Assembly (NCBI GenBank): GCA_020832545.1
Contig: JAFIEK010000034.1
Coordinates: forward strand, 1 to 42,782
Reading direction: 5' to 3'
DNA: 42,782 nt
From: Pararhodobacter sp.
GTDB taxonomy: Bacteria > Pseudomonadota > Alphaproteobacteria > Rhodobacterales > Rhodobacteraceae
Every line of letters begins with the position of its first letter. Positions within the stretch are counted from its first letter, which is position 1. Both the position numbers and the translations under genes were made by a program. A model generated the notes under the pieces. It was not told where the DNA came from and did no database searches. It saw only the letters and a program-made list of their open reading frames with translations. Below, piece after piece: positions 34,533 through 42,782 of the stretch.

Positions 34533-35516
34533 TCATTCGATCCGCCCGGCCAGCCAGCCGGACATCAGGTGATGAGCAATCGCCCCGGCGCGCGGCTGGC
34601 GCACCTGCGGGTGCAGCCCGGCCAGCACATCTACCAGGTCTTCACGGGTCAGCCAGCGCGCATCGTCCAGTTCATGATCAAGTGTGATCGCCTCTGACAG
34701 GGCGTCGGCCACAAAGCCCAGCATCAGTGAATTTGGCCAGGGCCAAGGCTGCGAAGCAATGTAGCGCACGGCACCGGTGTGAATGCCGGTCTCTTCCATG
34801 ATCTCGCGCCGCACCGCGGCCTCCAGCGATTCGCCCGGCTCTACAAATCCCGCTAGGGCTGAATACATCCCCTCGGGCCAGCCCGGTGAGCGGCCCAGAA
34901 GCAGCCGATTGCCGCGCTGTACCAGCATGATCACCACCGGATCGGTGCGCGGGAAATGCTGGGCGTTGCAGGCCGGGCATTGTCGTTGCCAGCCAGCCAT
35001 CGCCCAGTTGCTGCGCGCGCCGCAGCTTGAACAGAAGCGATGCGTGCGGTGCCAGTTGAAAAGCGCCCGCGCCGTGGCGGCCATGGCGGCATCGACTGGT
35101 AACAGCAGGGCCATGGACCCGCGCAGTTCCGCAAACCTGTGATCGCCCGGCATCGCCGGGTGGTGATGCTCTGTCGGGTCAAAAAACATGGCCAGCGCCG
35201 CGCGGTCCACCCCGTCCGGCTCCCAGCTTGAGACATCTGCGGCGAAATGCGGCACGTCGTCATGAAACCCCAAAAACAACCACCCGTCGCGCGCATGCGC
35301 CAGCACAGTGCCGCCTGGTGCCAGCCAGCCCAGCCGGTCCCGCGCTTCGCCCGCGATCAGCGGCTTGCCGCGCCAAATGGGCAGCACCCGCGCATCGGCG
35401 CGCGCAGCCAGATCCACCAACGCCGACGCATCGTCGCGCAGGGCCGCTGCCCGGTCATCCCAACCGCCTGCAAAAACCACCCCGTTGTCCAAAATGCCCT
35501 CTCGATCAAAGCGCAC
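34533..35516 (-). CDS. nudC: NADH pyrophosphatase / RNA decapping Nudix enzyme NudC
   Basis: NudC hydrolyses NAD(H) to NMN(H) and AMP and removes NAD caps from RNA. The 327-residue product has an N-terminal domain, a zinc site of Cys162, Cys165, Cys180 and Cys183, a full Nudix box GFVEPGESLEAAVRREIMEE at 223-242, and the NudC signature SQPWPWPNS at 255-263. The start is a GTG at 35516, with an in-frame TAA two codons before it, so no longer form is possible. A small CxxC frame lies just upstream on the same strand. Confidence 0.93.
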   Translation of the reverse strand: MRFDREGILDNGVVFAGGWDDRAAALRDDASALVDLAARADARVLPIWRGKPLIAGEARDRLGWLAPGGTVLAHARDGWLFLGFHDDVPHFAADVSSWEPDGVDRAALAMFFDPTEHHHPAMPGDHRFAELRGSMALLLPVDAAMAATARALFNWHRTHRFCSSCGARSNWAMAGWQRQCPACNAQHFPRTDPVVIMLVQRGNRLLLGRSPGWPEGMYSALAGFVEPGESLEAAVRREIMEETGIHTGAVRYIASQPWPWPNSLMLGFVADALSEAITLDHELDDARWLTREDLVDVLAGLHPQVRQPRAGAIAHHLMSGWLAGRIE

Positions 35517-35562
35517 GGTTTATGGCACGGATCACAGCCGCAACGCCAGCCCCGCGCCAGCC

Positions 35563-35649
35563 TTAGTGCGGTGCGGGGCGAAGCGCGTCGCGTTGCGCAG
35601 CTTTGCCGCACTTGAAACAAAAACCTGCACCAAGGCCCAGCTTACCCAT
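35563..35649 (-). CDS. Candidate 28-residue CxxC microprotein upstream of nudC
   Basis: The frame starts with ATG at 35649, with AAGGTGGA immediately upstream, and ends with TAA 46 bases before nudC. The peptide begins MGKLGLGAGFCFKCGKAAQR and ends DALRPAPH. The CFKC pair in a Gly/Lys-rich context resembles half of a zinc ribbon. I recognise no family. It lies in the divergent region between nudC and cpdB, where a promoter for each is also expected. Conservation in relatives would decide whether it is real. Confidence 0.4.
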   Translation of the reverse strand: MGKLGLGAGFCFKCGKAAQRDALRPAPH

Positions 35650-35766
35650 TCCACCTTGCTTTTCACGCACCACCCCCGATATTGAGGAGTGGACTGTGGC
35701 GTCCCGCAGATGTGGTTTACCGTGATCGTTCGAGGCAACGCCCTGTTTACCCCAGCGTCCCCCGGA

Positions 35767-37665
35767 ATGCAGATGGCCGATGATCGGGCCGTACACCTGC
35801 GGCTGATCGAGACGACTGATCTGCACCTGCACCTTCTGCCCTACGATTATTACGCCGACCGCCCCATGCCCGATATAGGGTTGGCCAGCGCCGCCCGGCT
35901 GATCGCCGAGGCCCGCGCCGAAGCCCCCAATGCGCTTTTGTTCGACAACGGAGATTTCTTGCAAGGCACGCCGATGGGCGACTTCATTGCCCTTGAAGGT
36001 GGCATGCGCGAGGGCGATCTGCATCCGGTGATCGCGGCCATGAACGCGCTCAGTTTCGACGCCATCACCCTGGGCAACCACGAATTCAACTACGGGCTGG
36101 ATTTCTTGAAGAAAACGCTCGCCCGGGCGGCCTTTCCGGTGGTTTCAGCCAATCTGCTAAAGGGCCCGGGCGATCAGGCGACGCTTGTCAAACCCTATGC
36201 GCTGCTGGACCGGATGGTGCAGGATGCGCGCGGTGAAAGCCACCCGCTGCGGCTGGGGGTCATCGGTTTTGCGCCACCACAGGTGGTGGACTGGGATCGC
36301 CACATGCTGGAGGGGCAGCTTTGGGCCCGTGACATTGTCGCGGCAGCGCGCACCTGGCTGCCGGAAATGCGCGAGGCAGGGGCCGATGTGATCGTGGCGC
36401 TGGCACATACCGGCATCGGCCCCGCCCGGCACACAGACGGGATGGAGAACGCAGCCCTGCCGCTGGCCCGCCTTGACGGGATCGATGCGCTTTTGACCGG
36501 GCACAACCATCTGCTGTTCCCTTCTCCCCTCTTCGCCGCCTTGCCCGAGGTTGATGTCCCCGCCGGGACACTGGCAGGAAAACCGGCGGTAATGGGTGGT
36601 TGCTGGGGGGCACATATCGGGTTGATCGACCTGCTTATGCAGCGCGAGGGCGGGCGCTGGCGGGTGCTGGGCAGCCGGTCTGAAACCCGCGCGCTGGCCC
36701 CTGCCCCTCATATCGTGCCACCCGCACCCAGGAAGCTGCGCGGCCCCGGCCCCGCCCGCGTGGCGGCTGCGGTCGAGGATGCGCATCAGGCCACGCTCAC
36801 CGCCATCCGTCGCCCTGTCGGCCATAGCGCCCGACCCCTGCACAGCTTCTTCGCGCATCTGGGGTGCAGCGCCGCGCTTGCGCTGGTGACAGAGGCCCAG
36901 CGTGCCTATGTTGCCGAGCGGCTGAGCGACCCCGGTCTGCGCGCGCTGCCCATTCTGTCCGCGACGGCCCCTTTCAAGGCTGGCGGGCGCAGCGGCCCCA
37001 TGGGGTATACGGATGCACCGGCCGGCCCGCTGGCGCTGCGCCATATCGCCGATCTCTATGCCTTCCCCAATGCCATCGCCGCGCTGCGTGTCACCGGTGC
37101 AGAGGTTCTGGAATGGCTTGAGCGCAGCGCGGCCGCCTATAACCGGATCCAACCGGGCGCTCGCGACACACCGCTGCGCAACCCGGAGATACCGGGCTAC
37201 AATTTTGAACTGATCGACGCGATCGATGTCACCTATGACCTGTCACAACCTGCCCGTTATGATTCACGGGGCACACTGATCAGCGCCACGGCGCGGCGCG
37301 TCGTGTCGGCGCTGTTTGAAGGGCAGCCCGTTGCGCCCGGGGATGAGTTCATCCTTTGCACCAACAGCTACCGCGCCAGCGGCGCGGGCGGTTTTGCTTC
37401 GGCGGACTACGAGAATCTGGTGTTCCGGGACGAACGCCTTATTCGTGATATCCTGCGCCAGCATATTGCCCGGCAAGGCACGATTGACTTCAAGGCAAGC
37501 GGCAGCTTGCGTTTCGCGCCGGTCCCCGCCGCCTATGCCATCTTTGAAACCTCCCCCGCTGCGCGCGCGCATCTCGACGAAATTGCCGCCTTCGCGCCTG
37601 AAGAGCGCGGGCTTAGCGGCGCGGGTTTCCTGCGGCTCAAGATCAGTTTGTCAGGCGCGCATTGA
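35767..37665 (+). CDS. cpdB: 2',3'-cyclic-nucleotide 2'-phosphodiesterase/3'-nucleotidase
   Basis: This member of the metallophosphatase plus 5'-nucleotidase family removes phosphate from cyclic and 3'-nucleotides. The 632-residue product has the two-metal motifs IETTDLHLHLLPYDYYAD, LLFDNGDFLQG, TLGNHEFNYG, VALAHTGIG and LTGHNH, then a C-terminal substrate-binding domain with YNFELIDAIDVTYD and TNSYRASGAGGF stacking residues. No signal peptide is visible from any candidate start, unlike E. coli CpdB. The start is uncertain: I give the ATG at 35767; a second ATG is two codons on and a GTG lies at 35689. It is convergent with comEC. Confidence 0.88.
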   Translation: MQMADDRAVHLRLIETTDLHLHLLPYDYYADRPMPDIGLASAARLIAEARAEAPNALLFDNGDFLQGTPMGDFIALEGGMREGDLHPVIAAMNALSFDAITLGNHEFNYGLDFLKKTLARAAFPVVSANLLKGPGDQATLVKPYALLDRMVQDARGESHPLRLGVIGFAPPQVVDWDRHMLEGQLWARDIVAAARTWLPEMREAGADVIVALAHTGIGPARHTDGMENAALPLARLDGIDALLTGHNHLLFPSPLFAALPEVDVPAGTLAGKPAVMGGCWGAHIGLIDLLMQREGGRWRVLGSRSETRALAPAPHIVPPAPRKLRGPGPARVAAAVEDAHQATLTAIRRPVGHSARPLHSFFAHLGCSAALALVTEAQRAYVAERLSDPGLRALPILSATAPFKAGGRSGPMGYTDAPAGPLALRHIADLYAFPNAIAALRVTGAEVLEWLERSAAAYNRIQPGARDTPLRNPEIPGYNFELIDAIDVTYDLSQPARYDSRGTLISATARRVVSALFEGQPVAPGDEFILCTNSYRASGAGGFASADYENLVFRDERLIRDILRQHIARQGTIDFKASGSLRFAPVPAAYAIFETSPAARAHLDEIAAFAPEERGLSGAGFLRLKISLSGAH

Positions 37666-37692
37666 CGCAGCGGTCATGGCGCGCGTGGACAA

Positions 37693-39807
37693 TCACCGCA
37701 TACGCGTCCAGGGCCGCGCACCGGCAACCTCGCGCGCGAACCGCCAGTGCAGCGCGTCACCGCGCAAGTGCGCTGCCCGCGCGCCGGATTGCGCCAATGC
37801 GCGGGCGTCAATCACCTGACATGCCCCCGGCGGCGAGCCGCGCAGCCGGAAATCGACCACCGCCACCACGCCGTCATGGCAAAACGCGTCCAACTGTTCA
37901 GGGGCGCGGCGACCGGTCAGATGCACCCACTCTGTCCCCGCGAACATGAACCGGGGCGGCGAACCCGCGTCGGCACCCAGCCGCAACGCGGCCCCGGCCT
38001 GATCGGCGGCATCCCCATCGGCCTCAAGCCAGTTGCGTGCCACGAACCCCTCGCCGCGCGGGCGCGTCAGCGCCCGTCCCTGCGGTGTGTTCAGCCCTAC
38101 CAGCTTGCCGGATTCGGCGATCAGAAGCGCCGGGCGCTCCGTCAGCCCCCAGCCGCCTATCGCCGTTATTGCGACCACGACCCCCGCCAACCGCGCGCGA
38201 CCGGGCCACAGGATCAACCACAACAGCCCCAGCGCCAGCAATGGCAGCGCCATCACGGGCGGTGTGGTGACCATACGCACCGCCCCTTCCATCCCGCCGA
38301 CCACGTGCGCAACAGCCAGGATCCAGCGTGTACCGGCCTCCATCAGTGCCAGGCCAATCCAGTCCAGCCCTACCGGCCAGAGCACCGCCGCCAGCACCGC
38401 CGAAGGCATGACCAGCGTGCCCATCAGCGGCATGCTCAGCAAGTTGGCGATCAGCCCGTATTCGGCAATGCGGTGAAAATGGGCGGCGGCCACCGGCGCT
38501 GTGGCCAGCCCAGCCACGACCGAACACAACGCCACCCCGATCATCCCCTGCAGCCAGCGCGGCGCGCGCCTGCTTCGGCGCGGGGCCAAGGCGCGGCGGC
38601 GGCGCAACCAGCCGAAGACCGCCACCAGCGCCACGGTTGCGGCAAAGGACATCTGGAAACCTGCCGACAGCAGCGCCTCAGGCCGCCATACCAGAATCAG
38701 CACCGCTGCCAGCGCCACCGAGCGAAGCGACAATGCGCGGCGATCGAACAGCACCGCCCCCAGCATCACCGCCGCCATGACAAAAGCCCGTTGCGTCGCC
38801 ACATTGCCGCCGGACAAGAGCAGGTAGAAGATGGCCGCCGCAAGCGCCCCCAGCGCCGCCCATTTGCGGATCGGCCAGCGCAAGGCCAGCACGGGCACCA
38901 GCGCCAGACCCGCCCGCAGCGCCCCGTAGACTACGCCGGTCAACAGACCCATATGCAGCCCCGAGATGGCCAGCAGATGCGCCAGGTTCGAGCGTCGCAG
39001 TGCCTCGGTCGTGGACTGCCCCACGCCTGAACGGTCGCCTGTCAGAATCGCGGCAACAAAGCCGCCCGGCTCGCCCGGCATGGCAGCACGGATGCCCGCG
39101 CTCATGCCCATCCGCAACCGGGTGATCGCCAGCGCCGCCCCCGGTGCCGGGGCCTCGATCGCCAGAACCGGACTGCGCGTATAGCCCACCGCACCCAGCC
39201 CCAGAAACCAGGCCATGCGGCGAAAATCAAACCCTCCGGGCTCCACCGGCCCGCCGGGTGGACCCAGATGGCCGGTCAGAACCACGCGGGTGCCCGGCAC
39301 CGGATCAACATCGGGCGCGGCACCGTGAATTGATATCCGCACCCTGTGCGGCAAGCGCGCGACGGAGACATCATGTAACACCACCTGATCCAGCGTCAGC
39401 CGCAGCGCATCTGAGGCAGAGCGGTCCACCCCCACGATCCGGCCCTCGATCGGCCCGTAGTAGCGCCAGCCCAGCACCGGGGCTGCGACCGAATGCGCGC
39501 GCCAGCCCGCGACCAGAAGCCCCGCCAGCACCAGCGCCATGGCCATCGCGGGCAGGCGCACCGGCTCTGGCCCGGTCAGCCCCAGCAGGCCTAAAGCCGT
39601 GCTGGCAATGGCCGCCCCCGCCCAAAGCCGCAGAAGCGGTTCTTGCGGCAAGGAAAAGTAAATCCCGATCCCCAGCGCCAGAAGCACCGGAACAAAGGGA
39701 AACAAATGGCCACGCGCCGCCCCCAGCGCCGCAAGGGGCCACATCAACGCCGCGCGCCACGGCCATCGCGGCACTGTCGGCGCCCGGATTGGGGCGGGGC
39801 TGCGCAC
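37693..39807 (-). CDS. comEC: ComEC/Rec2 family DNA-uptake channel protein
   Basis: ComEC forms the inner-membrane channel for single-stranded DNA in natural transformation. The 704-residue product has N-terminal helices, an OB-like soluble segment (about residues 110-200), and the competence domain with FVAAILTGDRSGVGQSTTEA and HLLAISGLHMGLLTGVVYGA, then many helices. The C-terminal 130 residues show no metallo-beta-lactamase HxHxDH motif, as is usual in alphaproteobacterial members. The start is a GTG at 39807. It is divergent from gltX with 75 bases between. Confidence 0.92.
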   Translation of the reverse strand: MRSPAPIRAPTVPRWPWRAALMWPLAALGAARGHLFPFVPVLLALGIGIYFSLPQEPLLRLWAGAAIASTALGLLGLTGPEPVRLPAMAMALVLAGLLVAGWRAHSVAAPVLGWRYYGPIEGRIVGVDRSASDALRLTLDQVVLHDVSVARLPHRVRISIHGAAPDVDPVPGTRVVLTGHLGPPGGPVEPGGFDFRRMAWFLGLGAVGYTRSPVLAIEAPAPGAALAITRLRMGMSAGIRAAMPGEPGGFVAAILTGDRSGVGQSTTEALRRSNLAHLLAISGLHMGLLTGVVYGALRAGLALVPVLALRWPIRKWAALGALAAAIFYLLLSGGNVATQRAFVMAAVMLGAVLFDRRALSLRSVALAAVLILVWRPEALLSAGFQMSFAATVALVAVFGWLRRRRALAPRRSRRAPRWLQGMIGVALCSVVAGLATAPVAAAHFHRIAEYGLIANLLSMPLMGTLVMPSAVLAAVLWPVGLDWIGLALMEAGTRWILAVAHVVGGMEGAVRMVTTPPVMALPLLALGLLWLILWPGRARLAGVVVAITAIGGWGLTERPALLIAESGKLVGLNTPQGRALTRPRGEGFVARNWLEADGDAADQAGAALRLGADAGSPPRFMFAGTEWVHLTGRRAPEQLDAFCHDGVVAVVDFRLRGSPPGACQVIDARALAQSGARAAHLRGDALHWRFAREVAGARPWTRMR

Positions 39808-39882
39808 TTGTTCTTGCCTGCGTCATTGCCTAGAGCATGCGCGAGCCTACCTGCCGAATGGTTTCCGAAAGGTTAACGCGTC

Positions 39883-41307
39883 ATGTCCAAGCCAGCAGCC
39901 CCGCCCGTTGTCACCCGCTTTGCCCCCTCGCCAACCGGCTTTCTGCATATCGGCGGCGCGCGCACTGCACTGTTCAATTGGCTCTATGCCCGGGGACGGG
40001 GCGGCAAGTTCCTGTTGCGCATCGAGGATACCGACCGCGCGCGCTCAACCCCGGAGGCGACCGAGGCAATTCTGAAAGGCCTCACATGGCTGGGGCTGGA
40101 CTGGGATGGCGAGGCGGTCAGCCAGTTTGCCCGCGCCGACCGCCATGCGGCGGTTGCACACGACATGCTGGCGCGCGGCCATGCGTATAAATGCTTTGCC
40201 ACTCAAGATGAGATCGAAGCCTTCCGCGAATCGGCCCGCGCAGAAGGCCGCTCGACCCTGTTTCAGAGCCCCTGGCGCGATGCTGACCCTGCGTCGCACC
40301 CCGACACCCCCTTTGTGATCCGCCTGAAAGCTCCGCGCGAGGGCGAGACTGTGATCGAGGATGCGGTGCAGGGCCGGGTGGTGTTTCGCAACGACCAGCT
40401 GGACGACATGGTTTGTTTACGATCAGATGGTACGCCCACCTATATGCTGGCCGTCGTCGTGGACGACCATGACATGGGAGTGACGCATATCATCCGGGGC
40501 GATGACCATCTCAACAATGCCGCCCGGCAAGCCCAGGTCTATCAGGCGATGGGCTGGGATGTGCCGGTCTTTGCCCATATTCCGCTGATCCACGGCGAAG
40601 ATGGCAAGAAGCTGTCCAAACGCCATGGCGCGCTGGGTGTGGAAGACTATCAGCGCATGGGCTACCCGGCGGCGGCCTTGCGCAACTATCTGGCGCGGCT
40701 GGGCTGGAGCCACGGAAATGATGAATTCTTCACCGATGATCAGGCGCGGGAATGGTTCGACCTGACGGGAATCAACCGCGCCCCTGCCCGGCTGGACCTG
40801 AAGAAACTTGATCACCTCACAGGCCAGCATTTCACAGCGATGAGCAATGCCGCATCGCTGCACGAACTGGAACAATATCTGGCTGTCACCGGTGCCGAAC
40901 CCTTGACGGACAGCCAGCGCATGGGGTTGACCCAAGCCATGGGCCTGGTCAAGGACAAGGCAAAGAGCTTTTCTCAAATAATTGAAAAAGCTCATTTTAT
41001 TCTCACCTCCCGGCCCATAACGCCGGATGACAAGGCAGCGGCCGCGATGGGTGATGTATCCCGCGGTATACTGAGCGAATTGACGCCGCAGTTGCGAAAT
41101 GCTAGCTGGGATCGCGAGAGACTTGAAGCGATTGTGGGCGACATTGCCGCCACGCATGGACTGGGCCTCGGCAAGATTGCTCAGCCCTTGCGGGCGGCGC
41201 TTGCCGGGCGCATGGTTTCTCCAAGCGTGTTTGACATGATGCTGATTCTGGGACGAGACGAGACCTTGGCGCGCCTGGCCGATGCCTGTGACCGCAACAG
41301 CGGTTGA
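39883..41307 (+). CDS. gltX: Glutamyl-tRNA synthetase
   Basis: GltX charges tRNA-Glu (and often tRNA-Gln in bacteria lacking GlnRS). The 474-residue class I synthetase has the HIGH-type motif [16 protein letters not shown] near residue 20, [10 protein letters not shown], and the KMSKS-type KKLSKRHGA near 245. An AAAGG ribosome site precedes the ATG. A patch at 40961-41010 is only about 32% GC by my count and forms a GAGCTTTT/AAAAGCTC hairpin, unlike the rest of the gene. The 46-base gap to gltA suggests cotranscription. Confidence 0.95.
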   Translation: MSKPAAPPVVTRFAPSPTGFLHIGGARTALFNWLYARGRGGKFLLRIEDTDRARSTPEATEAILKGLTWLGLDWDGEAVSQFARADRHAAVAHDMLARGHAYKCFATQDEIEAFRESARAEGRSTLFQSPWRDADPASHPDTPFVIRLKAPREGETVIEDAVQGRVVFRNDQLDDMVCLRSDGTPTYMLAVVVDDHDMGVTHIIRGDDHLNNAARQAQVYQAMGWDVPVFAHIPLIHGEDGKKLSKRHGALGVEDYQRMGYPAAALRNYLARLGWSHGNDEFFTDDQAREWFDLTGINRAPARLDLKKLDHLTGQHFTAMSNAASLHELEQYLAVTGAEPLTDSQRMGLTQAMGLVKDKAKSFSQIIEKAHFILTSRPITPDDKAAAAMGDVSRGILSELTPQLRNASWDRERLEAIVGDIAATHGLGLGKIAQPLRAALAGRMVSPSVFDMMLILGRDETLARLADACDRNSG

Positions 41308-41353
41308 TGCAAGCACCGGGGCTGCGGCTGCCGACAACAAAACGAGGAAAGCG

Positions 41354-42649
41354 ATGGCTGAAACAAAAGGAACTGCAACACTGGCGATTGGCAACAAGAC
41401 GCTGGAACTGCCGATGCTGTCGCCCACCGTCGGACCCGATGTGATCGACATCCGCAAGCTTTACGCACAGGGCGATATTTTCACCTATGATCCTGGATTC
41501 ACCTCCACGGCGGCGTGCTCTTCGACCATCACCTATATCGACGGAGACAAGGGCGAACTGCTCTATCGCGGGTATCCGATCGAACAGCTGGCCGACAAGT
41601 CACACCATCTGGAGGTTTGCTATCTGCTGCTTTACGGCGAACTGCCCAACGCACAGCAGATGATCGATTTTGAAACCCGCGTCACGCGCCACACGATGGT
41701 GCATGAGCAGATGCAGTATTTCTTCCGCGGATTCCGCCGCGATGCCCATCCGATGGCGACCATGGTTGGTGTGGTGGGTGCCATGTCGGCCTTTTACCAT
41801 GATTCGACCGATATCAACGATCCCTGGCAGCGTGAGGTTGCGGCGATCCGCATGATCGCCAAACTGCCGACGATCGCGGCCATGGCCTACAAATACTCGA
41901 TCGGTCAGCCTTTCGTTTACCCCAAGAACAGCCTCGATTACGCCGGCAATTTCCTGCACATGTGCTTTGCCGTGCCAGCTGAAGACTATGTCGTGGACCC
42001 GATCCTCGCCAAGGCGATGGACCGGATTATGATGCTTCATGCCGATCATGAGCAGAACGCCTCGACATCGACGGTGCGGCTGGCCGGGTCTTCGGGCGCC
42101 AACCCGTTTGCCTGTATTGCTGCGGGTATCGCCTGCCTCTGGGGCCCGGCGCATGGCGGTGCCAACCAGGCCTGTCTGGAGATGCTGCGCCAGATCGGCA
42201 CGGTCGAGCGTATCCCCGAATACATCAAGCGCGCCAAGGACAAGGACGATTCCTTCCGTCTGATGGGCTTCGGCCACCGGGTCTACAAGAACTTCGATCC
42301 GCGCGCGAAGGTGATGAAGGAATCAGCCGACGAGGTGCTGGGTCTTCTGGGCATCAAGGACAACGAAACGCTCAAGGTCGCCAAGGAACTGGAGCGCATC
42401 GCACTGGAGGACGATTACTTCGTCGAAAAGAAGCTCTACCCGAATGTCGATTTCTATTCGGGCATTATCCTTGAGGCCATGGGCTTTCCAACATCGATGT
42501 TCACGCCGATCTTTGCGCTGTCGCGCACCGTCGGCTGGATCTCGCAGTGGAAGGAAATGCACGGCGATCCCGAACAGAAGATCGGGCGCCCGCGCCAGCT
42601 TTACACCGGCAAACCGCGCCGGGACTATAGCGAAGTCGAAACACGCTGA
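41354..42649 (+). CDS. gltA: Citrate synthase (type I, hexameric)
   Basis: Citrate synthase condenses acetyl-CoA and oxaloacetate, the entry to the TCA cycle. The 431-residue product has the catalytic His in [11 protein letters not shown], the second His in [15 protein letters not shown], and the Asp in the [12 protein letters not shown] segment. The N-terminal beta domain ([19 protein letters not shown]) is typical of the NADH-sensitive Gram-negative type. The ATG at 41354 has ACGAGGAAA upstream; a longer frame from 41282 overlaps gltX and lacks family support. A terminator follows 24 bases after the stop. Confidence 0.96.
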   Translation: MAETKGTATLAIGNKTLELPMLSPTVGPDVIDIRKLYAQGDIFTYDPGFTSTAACSSTITYIDGDKGELLYRGYPIEQLADKSHHLEVCYLLLYGELPNAQQMIDFETRVTRHTMVHEQMQYFFRGFRRDAHPMATMVGVVGAMSAFYHDSTDINDPWQREVAAIRMIAKLPTIAAMAYKYSIGQPFVYPKNSLDYAGNFLHMCFAVPAEDYVVDPILAKAMDRIMMLHADHEQNASTSTVRLAGSSGANPFACIAAGIACLWGPAHGGANQACLEMLRQIGTVERIPEYIKRAKDKDDSFRLMGFGHRVYKNFDPRAKVMKESADEVLGLLGIKDNETLKVAKELERIALEDDYFVEKKLYPNVDFYSGIILEAMGFPTSMFTPIFALSRTVGWISQWKEMHGDPEQKIGRPRQLYTGKPRRDYSEVETR

Positions 42650-42673
42650 GCTAGAGTACAATCGGCCACTGGC

Positions 42674-42704
42674 AAACGCCGCCCCTTCCGGGCGGCGTTT
42701 TGCG
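42674..42704 (+). terminator. Intrinsic terminator after gltA
   Basis: An 11-base stem (42674-42684 AAACGCCGCCC with 42690-42700 GGGCGGCGTTT) with a five-base loop is followed by TGCGTTT. The stem ends in four T bases. It closes the gltX-gltA transcript. Confidence 0.88.
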
Positions 42705-42718
42705 TTTGCGGTGAATGT

Positions 42719-42782
<64 letters not shown>

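Overview
The window looks like a chromosomal segment of a high-GC alphaproteobacterium of the order Rhodobacterales (Rhodobacter/Roseobacter relatives). The basis is the gene content: an FnrL-type regulator divergent from hemN, a ccoNOQP–ccoGHIS cytochrome cbb3 block facing a universal stress gene, a comEC / gltX / gltA neighbourhood, soxYZ, and a membrane-anchored cytochrome c. I see no tRNA, rRNA, CRISPR array, phage or insertion sequence. The right edge is a run of G that looks like a contig-end artefact, not biology.

Layout. (1) 148-8402, all on the minus strand. In transcription order this holds an MTA/SAH nucleosidase, then a four-gene Anbu set (circularly permuted ATP-grasp, alpha-E protein, transglutaminase-like protease, proteasome-like Anbu), a large MscS-type channel, and soxY-soxZ at the left edge. 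(2) 8522-11634: a single-chain fusion of acetate kinase with a PduL-type phosphotransacylase, a Nudix hydrolase and an exported alpha/beta hydrolase. (3) 11651-20808: the cbb3 oxidase structural genes (ccoNOQP) and assembly genes (ccoGHIS, with a 52-residue GTG-started CcoS), under Fnr-type boxes, with a divergent universal stress gene. (4) 20845-25050: a methyltransferase, a kinase-fold protein with an altered catalytic loop, fnrL, hemN and a DUF805 protein. (5) 25247-32343: a yejABEF-like peptide ABC importer with a translationally coupled glycosyltransferase at its 3' end and a probable 35-codon small gene between yejB and yejE. (6) 32532-42649: a membrane-anchored cytochrome c, prephenate dehydratase, an SRPBCC protein, NADH pyrophosphatase, a cyclic-nucleotide phosphodiesterase/nucleotidase, ComEC, glutamyl-tRNA synthetase and citrate synthase.

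How the parts fit. The central block (11.6-24.7 kb) is one low-oxygen regulon. FnrL probably reads the TTGAY-N4-RTCAA boxes in front of ccoN, the stress gene, ccoG (degenerate box) and fnrL/hemN, linking oxygen sensing to the high-affinity oxidase, its copper delivery and anaerobic haem synthesis. The membrane-anchored cytochrome c could feed such an oxidase. The acetate kinase–PduL fusion would join acetyl-CoA, acetyl phosphate, acetate and ATP in one chain.

The least understood items are the Anbu set (a known cluster type of unresolved function), soxYZ with a non-canonical SoxY C terminus, the AckA-PduL fusion, the yej small gene with its terminator-like hairpin, a 28-codon CxxC microprotein candidate next to nudC, and an AT-rich hairpin patch inside gltX. 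I did not find a clearly new multi-gene system. I could run no searches, so all family assignments rest on recognised motifs and layout.
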